Positions 33,819 through 42,632 of a stretch of DNA of 64,000 nt are shown here, in pieces (the first letter of the stretch is position 1; the number at the start of each line of letters is the position of its first letter). The notes beneath the pieces are model-generated. The model was not told the DNA's origin, made no database searches, and saw only the letters and a program-made list of their open reading frames with translations. Origin of the DNA: CAZMXS01 sp964570325 (GTDB lineage Bacteria > Verrucomicrobiota > Kiritimatiellia > CAIQIC01 > CAZMXS01); contig CAZMXS010000002.1 of NCBI GenBank assembly GCA_964570325.1, positions 62,001 through 126,000 on the forward strand, in the 5' to 3' direction. Both the position numbers and the translations under genes were made by a program.

Positions 33819-35204
33819 CTATTCCTTCGGCTCTGGGAGCTTCCGATAAAGAGTGGCTAAACTGATACGTAACGCCTTGGCTGCCTTCTCTTTATCGCCT
33901 TCTACGTGCTGCAGAACTTGGGAGAGATATTCTTTTTCCTTGGCTCGCAGGAAGGCTTTAAGCGATTTCCCACGGTAAATTTCAGCCCGGATGCCACCAC
34001 CTGTTCCGGACTGGGTAGCAGATGCGCCTGAATCAACTGCGCTGACGATCTTTGCGGGCAATACCGATTTGGTGATCTTCTGTTCCTTGGCAAAGGTCAT
34101 GGCGTGCCGGACGGCATTTTCCAGTTCCCGCACATTACCCGGCCATGTGTATTGCTCGACCACCAATTGGGCGTCCGGGTCTATAGTGTAAAGTTCTTTA
34201 TCAGGACCCAAAACCTGCCGCATAAAGTGAGAAACCAGCGGAAGGATGTCTTCAGGCCTATCCCTTAATGGCTTAATCTCGATCGGAATTACGCTTAATC
34301 GGTAATATAAATCTTCACGAAAGCGGCCTTCCTCAATAAGCCTTTCCAGTCGGTCATTAGTGGCCGCCAAGACACGCACATCTACACTTACGGTTTCCGT
34401 GCTGCCGACTTTCCGTATTTCCCGCTCTTGCAGCACTCGCAGCAACTTGCTTTGGATACTCATCGGCATAGCGCCGACTTCGTCAAGGAATATCGTCCCA
34501 CCGTTGGCCGCCTCAAAGAGGCCCTCCTTGTTGGCGGAAGCCCCGGTGAAGGCGCCTTTGACATGTCCGAACAACTCGGACTCCAACAACTGCTCCGGCA
34601 TGGCCGCGCAATTGATCGGCACGAAACGCTTCGCCTTGCGCCGGCTGCAGGCATGAATGGCCTTGGCGACAACCTCTTTGCCCGTGCCGCTCTCCCCCAG
34701 GATCAACACCGTGGTGTCTGTCGGCCCAACCCGCTCGATCATCTCGCACACAGCGCGCATCGCGGGGCTTTCAGCCACGATGTTCTCAAAGCGGTAGCGG
34801 GCCTCCAGTTGAGCCTTAAGGTTGACATTTTCCGCCAGGGCGCTGTGATACTCCAAGGCGCGCTGGACGGTGATCAGGAGTTCATCCACCTTGAAAGGTT
34901 TGGTGACATAGTCGAACGCGCCTTCCTTCATGGCCTCGACGGCGGTCTCCACCGAGCCATAGGCGGTGATCATAATGACCGCCATGCCAGGCCGCTCCTT
35001 GCGCGCCAACTTGAGCAATTGCATCCCGTCCACCGGACTCATCCGGATGTCGGAAATCATTAGGTCAAAGGATTCAGTCTTGATGACGTCCTGCGCCTTG
35101 TCCCCGCCCAAGACCGGCACCACTTCATGGCCCTCGGCCCGGAGCAGGGTGCTGAGCACGCTCAAAATACTGGGTTCGTCATCAACCAGAACGATCCGCG
35201 CCAT
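33819..35204 (-). CDS. pilR: PilR/NtrC-type sigma-54 response regulator
   Basis: A 461-residue regulator. The receiver domain (1-120) has Asp52 as phosphoacceptor and the acidic pair Asp8-Asp9. The AAA domain has GESGTGKEVVAK (Walker A) and the sigma-54-contact loop GAFTGA, and a Fis-type helix-turn-helix closes the protein (YLSQVLQHVEGDKEKAAKALRI). Start ATG 35204 has GAGGAAA upstream; the longer frame lacks homology. It should activate the sigma-54 promoter of the nearby pilin. Confidence 0.87.
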   Translation of the reverse strand: MARIVLVDDEPSILSVLSTLLRAEGHEVVPVLGGDKAQDVIKTESFDLMISDIRMSPVDGMQLLKLARKERPGMAVIMITAYGSVETAVEAMKEGAFDYVTKPFKVDELLITVQRALEYHSALAENVNLKAQLEARYRFENIVAESPAMRAVCEMIERVGPTDTTVLILGESGTGKEVVAKAIHACSRRKAKRFVPINCAAMPEQLLESELFGHVKGAFTGASANKEGLFEAANGGTIFLDEVGAMPMSIQSKLLRVLQEREIRKVGSTETVSVDVRVLAATNDRLERLIEEGRFREDLYYRLSVIPIEIKPLRDRPEDILPLVSHFMRQVLGPDKELYTIDPDAQLVVEQYTWPGNVRELENAVRHAMTFAKEQKITKSVLPAKIVSAVDSGASATQSGTGGGIRAEIYRGKSLKAFLRAKEKEYLSQVLQHVEGDKEKAAKALRISLATLYRKLPEPKE

Positions 35205-35357
35205 ATTGCAATTTCCTCGGTTCAGCCATTCACGGCCCGCCCCGGTACCACCGCAAACCCACAAACATTACCAAGCATACCTTCTACCGCACTATTTTCA
35301 GTTTATCAAATGTAAACCGTTGTTTTTTTGCGACAATGAACAACGCCGTTTGGGCAT

Positions 35358-36695
35358 CTAGACCCCGGATTTGTCCACCTCCAAGCCCAGCACCACGCTA
35401 CGGTTGGCCCGGAACCGGCCCTCGATCTTGTCCTGCTCGCGGGCCGATGTGTCCAGATAACGCTCGAGGCGGGCTAATGCCTCGGGGGTGAATTCGGTGA
35501 AATTGATGAAACGCTCGATGATTTTGTCCAGGCGGGCGGCATCCCGAATAATCTGATCGAAGGCCTTGCGCCGCTCGACGGTCAGAAGTTCCGCCACGCG
35601 CTCGTCACCCAACAAGGCCCGCCGTTCAAGCCGCTGGATCACCTGCACGGCCCCCGAGATGGCGGCCAGCGGATTGCGGATCTCGTGGGCAATCTCAGCG
35701 GCGATATTCGCCGCGGCCTTGATGCGCTCCGCGCTCTTTAACTGCTGCTGCATCTCGATGATCGGCGAGACGTCGGTAAAGGCGATGATCGCGGCCTCCA
35801 GCATGCCTTCGCGCCGCCCGGGAAACGCCTCGGCAGGCAAGGTCACGGCGCCGATTTCAAAACTGACCGGGAAGGTGGAGCCGTCGGCGCGCCGGAAGAA
35901 GCACTGGGTCACGTCGCGATCCTCCTGCTGGGTCTGGTGAGTCACCCAGTTACCGATGAGATAATTGCTCAACGGCGAACCCAGCATCTGCTCTTCGCGG
36001 CAGCCCAGATGGCGGCACGCGTGGTCGTTGACCATCAGGATCAACCCCTGCTCATCGGTCAACACCAGACCGGCCCCGACATTGCGGAAGATGATCTCCG
36101 TCATCTCGCGGAAACGTTCGATCCGGCGGTCCGCGTAGTTGCAGCGCCGGGAGACATACAGGCTGGCGCCGCCGAAGCAGGCGAACACGAGCAGGCGCAG
36201 GGCCACGACCCGCGCGACCGCGCGCCAGTCGGCGTACGGCGCGGCGCCGCCGAAGGGATACAGAACTCCCTGCGCCACGAGCACGATCAGCGTAACATAG
36301 GCCAGCATGCACAGCACCGTCACCTGGATTGCGCGCAGGGGCGTGGTCACCACGCCGGCGGAAAGGATGACCAGCGGATAGAGCATCGTGAGTTCACTGG
36401 CGATGCCGCCCGTAAAATAAACCACGCCGGTCACCACAACGAGATCCACGAGAAATTGCAGCGGCAGGAAATCGCGTACCTTCTCGCTGTTCTTCAGCCA
36501 CAAGGCATAGGGAATGCTGACGATGTACGCCAAGGCGATGACGGTGTAGAAAGCGGCGCTATCGCCCGGCAACAGCAGGGCCATCAACAACAACGCCGCG
36601 CCGAGCAACACGAGTCGCAGGAACATCAAGGCCAGCAGTCCCGGCCAGGTACGGGCGATCCGCGCCACCAGGTTGTTTTGCGGATCGGGCATCAT
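35358..36695 (-). CDS. PilS-like membrane sensor lacking the histidine-kinase ATPase domain
   Basis: A 445-residue protein with about six N-terminal membrane helices, a PAS domain (MTEIIFRNVGAGLVLTDEQG onward) and a dimerisation/phosphoacceptor helix with the H-box AEIAHEIRNPLAAISG. The reading frame then stops about 100 residues later, and no N, G1 or G2 boxes of the HATPase domain follow. The 153 bp before pilR are too short to hold one. It is therefore either a natural split kinase needing a partner in trans or a truncated gene. Confidence 0.75.
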   Translation of the reverse strand: MMPDPQNNLVARIARTWPGLLALMFLRLVLLGAALLLMALLLPGDSAAFYTVIALAYIVSIPYALWLKNSEKVRDFLPLQFLVDLVVVTGVVYFTGGIASELTMLYPLVILSAGVVTTPLRAIQVTVLCMLAYVTLIVLVAQGVLYPFGGAAPYADWRAVARVVALRLLVFACFGGASLYVSRRCNYADRRIERFREMTEIIFRNVGAGLVLTDEQGLILMVNDHACRHLGCREEQMLGSPLSNYLIGNWVTHQTQQEDRDVTQCFFRRADGSTFPVSFEIGAVTLPAEAFPGRREGMLEAAIIAFTDVSPIIEMQQQLKSAERIKAAANIAAEIAHEIRNPLAAISGAVQVIQRLERRALLGDERVAELLTVERRKAFDQIIRDAARLDKIIERFINFTEFTPEALARLERYLDTSAREQDKIEGRFRANRSVVLGLEVDKSGV

Positions 36696-36710
36696 TGGCG
36701 CACGCGGCGG

Positions 36711-37871
36711 TTACATCTTGATGATCTCGCTCATCTTGAAAATGGGCATGAACATGCAGATCACAATGCCACCGATAACCACGCCGAGGAAGACCATCAG
36801 CAGCGGCTCGATCAGCGAAGTCAGGCCGCCCAGCATGGCTTCGACCTCATCGTCGTAGAACTCGGATATCTTCTGCAGCATTTCATCCACCTTGCCGGTC
36901 TTCTCGCCGGCGGAAAGCATGTGGATGAGAATACGCGGGTAGGTCTTGCTCTTGTCCAGCGCGACCGAGAGCGGCTCGCCGTTTTCCACCGTGACGCGCG
37001 CGTCCAGGATAATTTTGGCCAGCGCCTTGTTGCCGGTGGCGAAGGCCGTGATTTCCATCGTCTGCAGGATCGGCACGCCGGAACGGGTCAACTGGGCGAA
37101 GGTCGCCGCGAACCGGCTCAATGCGACCTTCTTCGTCAGTTCACCGAATACCGGCAGCTTGAGCTTGATCGAGTCCACCATCAAGGCGCCCTTCTCCGTC
37201 TTCTTGAACTTGTTGAAGGCGATGCCCAAGCCGACGCAGATCGCGATCACCACCAGCGCGTATTTGCGCATGACGTTGCTCACATCGAGCAGAAACTGGG
37301 TTGGTCCCGGCAGCTTGGCGCCGAAATCGCCGAAGATGCCGGCAAACACCGGCACGATCCAGATGATCATCGCCAGCGCCAGTCCAATCGCGATCGTCAT
37401 GACAATGGACGGATACATCATCGCCGACTTGACCTTGCGCTTGAGCCGGGCGGTAGACTCCAGATAGGACGCGATCCGGGTTGTGGTCTCCGCCAGGAGA
37501 CCGCCGGTCTCGCCCGCCTTCATCATGCTGATGTACAATTCGTCAAAAACATCCGGGAACTGAGCCAACGCCTCCGAGAACGATGCGCCGCCCTCGATCT
37601 GGGCCCGCACCCCCTGGACAACGGTTTTGAAAGCCTTGTTGACCGTCTGCTCCTGAAGGGCATCCAGCGTCTGCACCACCGGCAGTCCGGAAGACAGCAT
37701 CGCGGACAGTTGCCGTGTAAAGGCGGGCAAATCCTTCGCGATGATCTTCTTGGCGCCCGGAACCTTCTGTCTTTTCTTGGCCTGTTTCGGCGGCGGCGGG
37801 GGGGCTTTCTGCCCGGGTTTGGTTGCCGTTGCCGTTCCGCTCGCTGGTTTGGTTGTTGTCGCCACCGCCAT
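36711..37871 (-). CDS. pilC: Type IV pilus/T2SS platform protein (PilC/GspF)
   Basis: A 386-residue inner-membrane platform protein with two GspF domains (residues about 65-190 and 270-390), each followed by membrane helices. The lead-in (30-60) is rich in Lys, Pro and Gln. Start ATG 37871 has AGGAGG six bases upstream; a longer frame has none. It works with the PilB ATPase encoded 120 bp upstream and lies 15 bp before the PilS-like gene. Confidence 0.88.
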   Translation of the reverse strand: MAVATTTKPASGTATATKPGQKAPPPPPKQAKKRQKVPGAKKIIAKDLPAFTRQLSAMLSSGLPVVQTLDALQEQTVNKAFKTVVQGVRAQIEGGASFSEALAQFPDVFDELYISMMKAGETGGLLAETTTRIASYLESTARLKRKVKSAMMYPSIVMTIAIGLALAMIIWIVPVFAGIFGDFGAKLPGPTQFLLDVSNVMRKYALVVIAICVGLGIAFNKFKKTEKGALMVDSIKLKLPVFGELTKKVALSRFAATFAQLTRSGVPILQTMEITAFATGNKALAKIILDARVTVENGEPLSVALDKSKTYPRILIHMLSAGEKTGKVDEMLQKISEFYDDEVEAMLGGLTSLIEPLLMVFLGVVIGGIVICMFMPIFKMSEIIKM

Positions 37872-37991
37872 GTTGTCCTCCTGGAACCGTTTCGACGCGC
37901 GCCGCACCCCGGTTCCCGCTCATGCCGGCCCGCCGCCGTTCCCATTAACCGGGCCGCAAATTCCCGGTCGCTGGTATCCGGTGGCCGAGCC

Positions 37992-39707
37992 TCATTCCCC
38001 GCTCGTTACCATCAACACTTCCTCAATCGTGGTCACTCCTTCGCGCACGCGCAGCAAGCCAACGTCGCGCAGCGTCAGCATGCCGTTCTTCACCGCGATG
38101 TCGCGGATGGCGGATGCGCTGCACTCCTTCAGCATCAACTGCTTGATCTCCTCGTCCACCATCAGGATTTCCATCAGGGCGCCGCGGCCCTTGTAACCGT
38201 TGTTGTTGCATTTCGGACATCCATTGGCCTCGAACAACTGCCCCCCCTCCAGATGCTTGGGATCAATCTTGTTCAGGCGCAGGATCTCGGTCGGCATCTC
38301 GCGCGGCTTCTTGCAGGCCGGACAAACCTTTCGGTAAAGGCGCTGGGCCTGGGTCATGATTAACGAAGACGCCAGCAGGAAGGCCTCGATGCCCATGTAG
38401 AGCAGGCGGGCCACCGCGCCGGCGGCGTCGTTGGTGTGCAGGGTGCTCAGCACCAGGTGACCGGTCAGGGCCGCCTGCACGGCGATCGCGGCGGTCTCGC
38501 CATCGCGGATTTCGCCGACCATCACGATGTCCGGATCCTGGCGGAGGATGGATCGCAGGCCGGCCGCGAACGTCAGTCCGACCTCCGAGTGCGTCTGCAC
38601 CTGGTTGATGCCTACCAACTGATATTCCACCGGATCCTCGACCGTGATGATATTGACATCCACCTGGTTCAATTCCTGGAGCGCCGAATACAGGGTTGTG
38701 GTCTTGCCTGACCCGGTCGGTCCCGTGACCAGCAACATCCCATGGGGCTGGCTGATCGCGTATTTCAGGTTCTCGAAGGACTTCGCATCCAGCCCGAGCG
38801 CGCTCAAGTTCGGCGCCAGCGCCGTTTTGTCGAGGATCCGCATGACGATCTTCTCGCCGTGAACCGTCGGCAACAAGCTGACGCGGACGTCCGCCTCCTT
38901 GCCCAGCGCCTTGATCTTGAACCGGCCGTCCTGCGGCACGCGGCGTTCGGCAATGTTCAGGTTCGACATGATCTTGATACGCGAGATGATGGCGGATTGC
39001 AGCGACTTCGGCGGGCTGGGGCTCTCATAGAGCACGCCGTCAATGCGGTATCGCAGCCGGATAGCCTTCTCCATCGGCTCGATGTGGATATCGCTGGCGC
39101 GCTTGCGAATGGCCTCCACCATGATCGAATTGACGATGCGGATGACCGGCGCATCCTCGGCGCTCTCGAGCATCTCGTCGAGACTGACATCCTCCTTCTG
39201 CTCGGTGCCGAGTTCAACGTCGCCCTCGCTGACATCCTTCAGGATGTCCTCCAGCCCCTGCGTGGGCTCCTTGGTAAAGCGCTGCAGGAGGTCCGTAACC
39301 TCCTTTTCCGGCGCGACCATCGGCTGAACCTCCAGCCCGGTCAACGCATGCACCTCCTCCAACCCAACGACGTCGAAGGGGTCGCCCAATGCGACCGTCA
39401 ACGTCGTGCCGAGCTTGTGGATGGGGATCATGGTGTGCTTCGTCAGCACCTCGCGCGGGATGGAGTCCAGCAGGCTCGGATCGGGATTGAAATGGGCCAG
39501 TTCAATCGGGGGCAGCTTCAGATATTCCGACAGGGCGAGCGCCATATTCGGCCCGGTAACCAGGTTTTTCTGCACCAGCAGCTTCTCGAGGCTGACCCCC
39601 GTCGCGGCGGCGCTCTCGCGGATTTCCTGTACCGCTGCCGGATTCACCGCCTTCCGGCGCACCAGAATCTCAACAACCTTGTCGGCTAGCGTGGCCGTGT
39701 CCGCCAT
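37992..39707 (-). CDS. pilB: Type IV pilus extension ATPase PilB (GspE family), copy 1
   Basis: A 571-residue secretion ATPase. An N-terminal GspE-N/MshEN domain (1-145) is followed by the ATPase core with Walker A at 329-336 (GPTGSGKT), the Asp box and the His box. The zinc-binding Cys pairs CPAC and CPKC frame a loop near residues 468-520. It should drive pilin polymerisation on the PilC platform encoded next. Two further paralogues occur in this window. Confidence 0.92.
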   Translation of the reverse strand: MADTATLADKVVEILVRRKAVNPAAVQEIRESAAATGVSLEKLLVQKNLVTGPNMALALSEYLKLPPIELAHFNPDPSLLDSIPREVLTKHTMIPIHKLGTTLTVALGDPFDVVGLEEVHALTGLEVQPMVAPEKEVTDLLQRFTKEPTQGLEDILKDVSEGDVELGTEQKEDVSLDEMLESAEDAPVIRIVNSIMVEAIRKRASDIHIEPMEKAIRLRYRIDGVLYESPSPPKSLQSAIISRIKIMSNLNIAERRVPQDGRFKIKALGKEADVRVSLLPTVHGEKIVMRILDKTALAPNLSALGLDAKSFENLKYAISQPHGMLLVTGPTGSGKTTTLYSALQELNQVDVNIITVEDPVEYQLVGINQVQTHSEVGLTFAAGLRSILRQDPDIVMVGEIRDGETAAIAVQAALTGHLVLSTLHTNDAAGAVARLLYMGIEAFLLASSLIMTQAQRLYRKVCPACKKPREMPTEILRLNKIDPKHLEGGQLFEANGCPKCNNNGYKGRGALMEILMVDEEIKQLMLKECSASAIRDIAVKNGMLTLRDVGLLRVREGVTTIEEVLMVTSGE

Positions 39708-39728
39708 GATGGAACCCCGCAGGTTGAG

Positions 39729-39770
39729 TATTTAGCGTTCAAGGTTCAATATCCAACGTTCAATGTTCAT
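39729..39770. repeat. Degenerate short-period intergenic repeat (gttcaa units)
   Basis: About five variants of gcgttcaa, ggttcaat and acgttcaatg in a row in front of pilB. Confidence 0.6.
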
Positions 39771-39997
39771 GGGCGAAAGGTCAAGGCCATAAACATAAAT
39801 GTTCATACCATATTCCCGCCTTTTTTTATACAGTAAAATCGTCACCGCAAATGATCCGGATGCGTGAACCGCGCCCGCTTGCACCAGCGCACGCGAACGG
39901 CCGGCCGAAACAAAAGACTCGATCAGCCCTCTCCGCCGTGGCAACCGGCCCGATCGGAGCCTGGGCGCCCCCGGCCGATTTCAGCGCGCATTTTGCT

Positions 39998-40026
39998 TTT
40001 TCACCGGCCGTGCTTTCCGGTAAAGT
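39998..40026 (+). promoter_or_regulatory. Possible promoter for the GspE-N-domain gene
   Basis: TTTTCA and TAAAGT, each four of six to consensus, are 17 bp apart and end 27 bp before the ATG at 40054. Confidence 0.3.
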
Positions 40027-40053
40027 ACTTGGCACGGGAAAAAATTGAGCACC

Positions 40054-40902
40054 ATGGATCAGGAGCCCAAAAGCAAGGAAGCCGTCGAATCCGAGGTGTG
40101 GAACGCTATTTCCGCCTTCGAGCAGATTCTCGAAGCCATCCCCACCGACCGCGTTTCCCTCGAAACGCTCTACGACGCCTACGAGCAGATCGGCGACCGC
40201 GCCAAAGCGCTGGAATACCTGATGCGGCTGGCCGGCGTTGTCGCCGATGAAATGGACGTGGACGCCGCGCCGGACATCGTCAACAAGCTCAACGCCTACG
40301 CGGCCGACAGCCCCGCCGTCAAACCCATGTTGAACCGGCTGGAGCGGCTGCTGGTGCAGAACAAAATGCCCGCCGCCGCGCCGGCGGCGGACACGGCGCC
40401 GGGCGAGAGCGCCCGACGCAAGGCGGTGGACATCACCAACGAACTGGCGCTGGCGTGGAACCTCCTGCAGGCCGGCATCCTCTCCCAGGAGGAATACTCC
40501 AACGTCGTACACGACCTTTCTGAAAACTCATCCAAGAACGTGCAAGTCCCGGTGTCGGTTATGCATGTACTCCACGACCGCGGCTTCAAGGGCATCGAGA
40601 AGGTGATCCGCTTTCTATGCAAGGATAGCGGCCTATCGTTCATCCCATTGAGCAGTTTCGAGTTTCAGAAAGAAAACGCCAAACTGCTCCCGTTGAGTTT
40701 CGCGGCCAGCCGCGGCGCCTTGGTATTCGAGCTTATGGGCGACGACGCGCTCGTGGCTCTGCTCAACCCGTACGACACCGAACTGCGCGCGGAAATCAAG
40801 CGCACCCTCGGCAAGGTCTGCCATTTTTACATCGTTACCGCCGAGGAGTACGACGGTTTTCTGGAAAAAATCCGCAAGAGCCTGGCGGAAACAACAAAGT
40901 AA
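40054..40902 (+). CDS. Orphan GspE N-terminal (MshEN-like) domain protein
   Basis: A 282-residue protein without an ATPase core. Residues about 10-60 form a TPR-like helical part (YDAYEQIGDRAKALEYLMRLA). Residues about 130-280 resemble the N-terminal domain of GspE/PilB: helical ALAWNLLQAGILSQEEYSNVV, then IPLSSFEFQKENAKLLPLSFA, LVFELMGDDALVALLNPYD and a final ITAEEYDGFLEKI-like helix. In MshE/PilB that domain can bind c-di-GMP. It lies divergently to pilB, so a regulatory role on the pilus motors is likely but inferred. A TTG nine bases upstream is an alternative start. Confidence 0.6.
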   Translation: MDQEPKSKEAVESEVWNAISAFEQILEAIPTDRVSLETLYDAYEQIGDRAKALEYLMRLAGVVADEMDVDAAPDIVNKLNAYAADSPAVKPMLNRLERLLVQNKMPAAAPAADTAPGESARRKAVDITNELALAWNLLQAGILSQEEYSNVVHDLSENSSKNVQVPVSVMHVLHDRGFKGIEKVIRFLCKDSGLSFIPLSSFEFQKENAKLLPLSFAASRGALVFELMGDDALVALLNPYDTELRAEIKRTLGKVCHFYIVTAEEYDGFLEKIRKSLAETTK

Positions 40903-40976
40903 TCGGCTCACGGCGCCAATGACCGCCGGCCAGGGGATCCTTCCTTCGGCGCCCATCATTCCGCCTTTCCCCTGCG

Positions 40977-41777
40977 CTACATCGTCGTCCGCCCCACCGC
41001 GATAAACCGGCGCTCGCCTTGAAATTCCACGGTCACGCCGTCCTCGCGCAGTTCGATGACTTTCGCGTCCAACACGCTGTCGCCCATGCCCGCCATGCGT
41101 TCATTAAGGATGACGATGCTGCGCTCCGGCGTGTTCTTCCAGATAATGCCTTTGACTGTCAACCGCGGCCAAACCACCTTCGGCGGCGGGGGGGGTGGCG
41201 GCGGTTCTGGCGGCGGCGACGCGGGCTTGGCGGCGGCAGTCTTTGTTGTGGGAACCTTCTCCTTCTTCGCCGGCGCGGGGGCGGGCGCGACGGCTCCAGC
41301 CGGCGGCGATTCCGGGGCTACCGATGCGACCGCCGCGACGCTCGGCGCAGCGGCGGCGGGCGGCGGCGCGGGCGGTGACACGGGCGGTGACGGTGGCGCA
41401 ATCGGAGTTGCCGGCGAGGCCGCCGGCGCGGGCGTCACCGGCGGCTTGGCCACCGCCGCGGGCGCGCCGGGCCGGACCGGAGTGGCCGCCAAATCAGCGG
41501 GCTTGATGGATTGCGCGGCCATGAACAAGAAATAATAGACCGCCGCCGCGCCCAGCAATACGACCAGGATCACCCCCATGATTACGGTGCGCGGGTCGGG
41601 CTTCTTCTTGTCTTGCTTTTTAGTCCCCGAATCGGCGGCTTCCGGCGCGGGCGACGCGGGCGCCGGCACCGGGCTCTCCGGGGCCGGCGCAGGGGGCGGC
41701 TCCGCCCCGGAGCGGGTGGCGGCCGCCTTCTCATTCTCGGCCATTTGGCGCTTCAAAGCTTCCTGTATCAGGCTCAT
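40977..41777 (-). CDS. GspB/PilP-like periplasmic-linker protein
   Basis: A 266-residue protein with a short cytoplasmic segment (MSLIQEALKRQM), one membrane helix (about residues 63-82), a long Pro/Ala-rich linker (about 95-205) and a compact C-terminal domain (LTVKGIIWKNTPERSIVILNE...). That layout matches GspB-type proteins, which with GspA/ExeA help insert the secretin or anchor it to peptidoglycan. Its ATG overlaps the ExeA-like stop as ATGA. Confidence 0.7.
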   Translation of the reverse strand: MSLIQEALKRQMAENEKAAATRSGAEPPPAPAPESPVPAPASPAPEAADSGTKKQDKKKPDPRTVIMGVILVVLLGAAAVYYFLFMAAQSIKPADLAATPVRPGAPAAVAKPPVTPAPAASPATPIAPPSPPVSPPAPPPAAAAPSVAAVASVAPESPPAGAVAPAPAPAKKEKVPTTKTAAAKPASPPPEPPPPPPPPKVVWPRLTVKGIIWKNTPERSIVILNERMAGMGDSVLDAKVIELREDGVTVEFQGERRFIAVGRTTM

Positions 41778-42583
41778 ATTGCGGACTCCAGATGGGCAAT
41801 CGCCTTCTTTACCTCGGACGCGCCAACGGTGCGTTTTTGCGCCACGTAGCCGGCCAGCATGGCATTGTCGCACACCGCGTTCATCAGCCGCGGGATGCCG
41901 CCCGAGTGCTTATATACCAGCCGGACCGCGCCGGCGTCAAAACCCACATCAGCGCCCCCCCCCGCCACCGCCAGCCGATGCGCAATATACCGCGCCGTGT
42001 CCTGTTCGTTCAGCGGCGCCAGGCGGCAGGTGACGGTGATTCGCTGCCGCAGTTGCCGGAACTCCGGCTGCCCCAGCCGCGCATGCAGTTCCGGCTGGCC
42101 GGCGAGCACAATCTGCATCAATTTATGCTGGTCCGTCTCCAGGTTGGAAAGCAGCCGGATTTGCTCCATGACATCCGGCGGCAGATCCTGGGCCTCATCA
42201 ATGATCACCGCCACATTGTAGCCCTCCGTGATCTGGCCCAGCAGGAACTCGTTGAGCTGCTCGATGCAACTGAGCCGGTCGCGCCCTTTCGGCTTGAGCC
42301 CGAAGTCGTGCAGGATCGCGCGCAGGAGCTGGCTCTCGGTCAGCGAGGGATTCAGCACCAGCGCGGTGCGAACATTCCGCGAAAGATTGGACAAGACCGC
42401 GCGGCATAGCGTGGTCTTCCCGGAACCGACCTCGCCGGTAAGTTCAATGAACCCCTTGCGGTTCTCAATTCCGTAAATCAGATGATCGAACGCCGTCTTG
42501 TGTTGTTCAGAAAAAAAGATGAATCGCGGATCCGGCGTGATGTTGAACGGAAATTCCTTCAGGCCATAGAATTCAAGATACAT
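41774..42583 (-). CDS. ExeA/GspA-like AAA ATPase
   Basis: A 269-residue ATPase with MYLEFYGLKEFPFNITPDPRF at the start, the hallmark of the ExeA family, Walker A at 50-57 (GEVGSGKT) and Walker B VAVIIDEAQDLP. It lacks the periplasmic peptidoglycan-binding extension of full-length ExeA, as is common when paired with a separate GspB. The pair probably assists secretin assembly for the neighbouring systems. Confidence 0.85.
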   Translation of the reverse strand: MYLEFYGLKEFPFNITPDPRFIFFSEQHKTAFDHLIYGIENRKGFIELTGEVGSGKTTLCRAVLSNLSRNVRTALVLNPSLTESQLLRAILHDFGLKPKGRDRLSCIEQLNEFLLGQITEGYNVAVIIDEAQDLPPDVMEQIRLLSNLETDQHKLMQIVLAGQPELHARLGQPEFRQLRQRITVTCRLAPLNEQDTARYIAHRLAVAGGGADVGFDAGAVRLVYKHSGGIPRLMNAVCDNAMLAGYVAQKRTVGASEVKKAIAHLESAI

Positions 42584-42632
42584 GGCGGTTCAGATTGCCA
42601 ATGGAAGGAATTTTAGAACGGCGATTCATTGG

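Larger units (their letters stand above)
39708..40053. other. Divergent intergenic region between pilB and the GspE-N gene
   Basis: 346 bp with a degenerate repeat next to pilB (39729-39770), an AT-rich centre around 39775-39845 and a weak plus-strand promoter (39998-40026). No open frame inside is convincing. Confidence 0.5.
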
